A stretch of 15,232 bases of DNA from an uncultured Eubacteriales bacterium (lineage in GTDB: Bacteria; Bacillota; Clostridia; Lachnospirales; Lachnospiraceae), in the NCBI GenBank assembly GCA_902772745.1, contig CACYBV010000111.1:1-15232 (forward strand). Direction: 5' to 3'. Position numbers and translations under genes: made by a program. The notes beneath the pieces were generated by a model. The model saw nothing but the letters and a program-made list of their open reading frames with translations, was not told the DNA's origin and searched no databases. Shown here piece by piece: positions 14,672-15,232 of the stretch (the stretch's first letter is position 1; each line of letters starts with the position of its first letter).

Positions 14672-15232
14672 ATGGCAAACTGTGTAAAATGCGGCGCGGT
14701 ACTGGAACCCGGCGCGTCGTTCTGCACGAGCTGCGGCGCGCGGGCGGAAGCCGCACCGGCTTTCATGAACGCGGCATCTTCCGCACCGGCTTATGAAAAA
14801 AGAAATCCGGATGATATTTTTTCGAAATTTTCTGCAGTACAGAATGAACTGAAAACCGTTTTTACGGAACAGGAAAGCGACATTGCGGCACTTACGGACC
14901 AGTGCGCGTCCCTGAAAGAAGAGGGCGAAAACCTGAAGGCACAGTGCGAAACCCTGAATCAGAACCTTGAGGCCAGGAACGCCGAGCTGGAAGCCGCGAG
15001 ACAGGAAATCGTCTCGAAGTATAACGAACTGGAATCCGTAAAATCCGAACTCGCGGAGAAAGTCAAGGAGCTTGAAGCTGCGAAAAACGAGACGGCGGAA
15101 CTTACGGATGCGCTCGAAAAGAACGAGAACTTTATCTCTTCCCTGAAGGAAGACCTCGAAAAAGCGGGGCAGGAGAAGGATGCTGCTGCTGCCGATTATG
15201 AAGACCGTCTCCGGACCCTTTCTTCGGAGAAA
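14672..15232 (+). CDS. Zinc-ribbon protein with long coiled coil, 5' part (187 codons)
   Basis: The reading frame is open to the right edge, so only the N-terminal part is present. It begins MANCVKCG and carries two CxxC knuckles, Cys4/Cys7 and Cys18/Cys21, the small zinc-ribbon module (CxxCG...CxxCG) common at the start of Firmicute proteins. A short Ala/Pro-rich linker (about 24-42) follows. From about residue 55 there is a long, highly charged Glu/Lys/Ala heptad region with no membrane segment, typical of a coiled coil. AAGGAGG lies eight bases before the ATG. Zinc-ribbon plus coiled-coil proteins often act as scaffolds or carry a C-terminal domain, which is outside the window. No specific function can be assigned. 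Confidence 0.85.
   Translation, partial: MANCVKCGAVLEPGASFCTSCGARAEAAPAFMNAASSAPAYEKRNPDDIFSKFSAVQNELKTVFTEQESDIAALTDQCASLKEEGENLKAQCETLNQNLEARNAELEAARQEIVSKYNELESVKSELAEKVKELEAAKNETAELTDALEKNENFISSLKEDLEKAGQEKDAAAADYEDRLRTLSSEK

Noticed and set aside
1..15232. tRNA, rRNA, CRISPR array, transposase, integrase or toxin-antitoxin genes
   Set aside because: No cloverleaf, regular short repeats with spacers, or matching protein motifs were seen on either strand.

Overview
The window looks like chromosomal DNA of a fairly GC-rich Firmicute, probably a gut-type Clostridia member such as a Lachnospiraceae. This placement rests on strong AGGAGG-type ribosome binding sites, consensus sigma-A promoters, an Mrp/complex-I-like antiporter operon and typical Lachnospiraceae-style accessory proteins. 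It is an inference, since no rRNA or other marker gene is present. There are 13 protein genes, two of them cut by the window edges. No tRNA, rRNA, CRISPR array, phage or transposase gene was seen.

Layout. Positions 1-3997 hold the 3' end of an operon encoding three consecutive antiporter-like (NuoL/M/N, MrpA/D type) membrane subunits; the first is cut by the left edge and the last carries a long C-terminal extension. A lone membrane-anchored alpha/beta hydrolase follows (4078-4812), facing a TrmH/SpoU RNA methyltransferase on the minus strand (4880-5707). Between the methyltransferase and the next plus-strand gene lie back-to-back consensus promoters. The plus-strand promoter starts a transcript with a leader of about 160 nt that has paired segments and competing helices, ahead of a 409-aa protein of unknown function (6028-7257). 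A ThuA-like protein (7324-7947) and a membrane-anchored serine beta-lactamase-like hydrolase (7990-9126) follow on the same strand.

From 9179 to 11664 two minus-strand genes encode a type-B carboxylesterase and a TIM-barrel sugar isomerase/epimerase, with a small palindromic intergenic element between them. A divergent pair, rhomboid protease and PfkB-family kinase (11885-13408), ends at a very strong bidirectional terminator shared with a second TIM-barrel isomerase (13534-14388, minus strand). The right edge cuts a zinc-ribbon protein with a long coiled coil (from 14672).

How the genes fit together. The antiporter subunits are an energy-conserving membrane module. Most other genes read as small carbohydrate-catabolism or cell-surface units (ThuA, two isomerases, PfkB kinase, esterase, serine hydrolase), each with its own promoter or terminator rather than one pathway operon. 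No defence system or mobile island is evident. The best candidates for something undescribed are the switch-like leader at about 5865-6027 with its orphan protein, and the repeat-built C-terminal extension of the 745-aa antiporter subunit.
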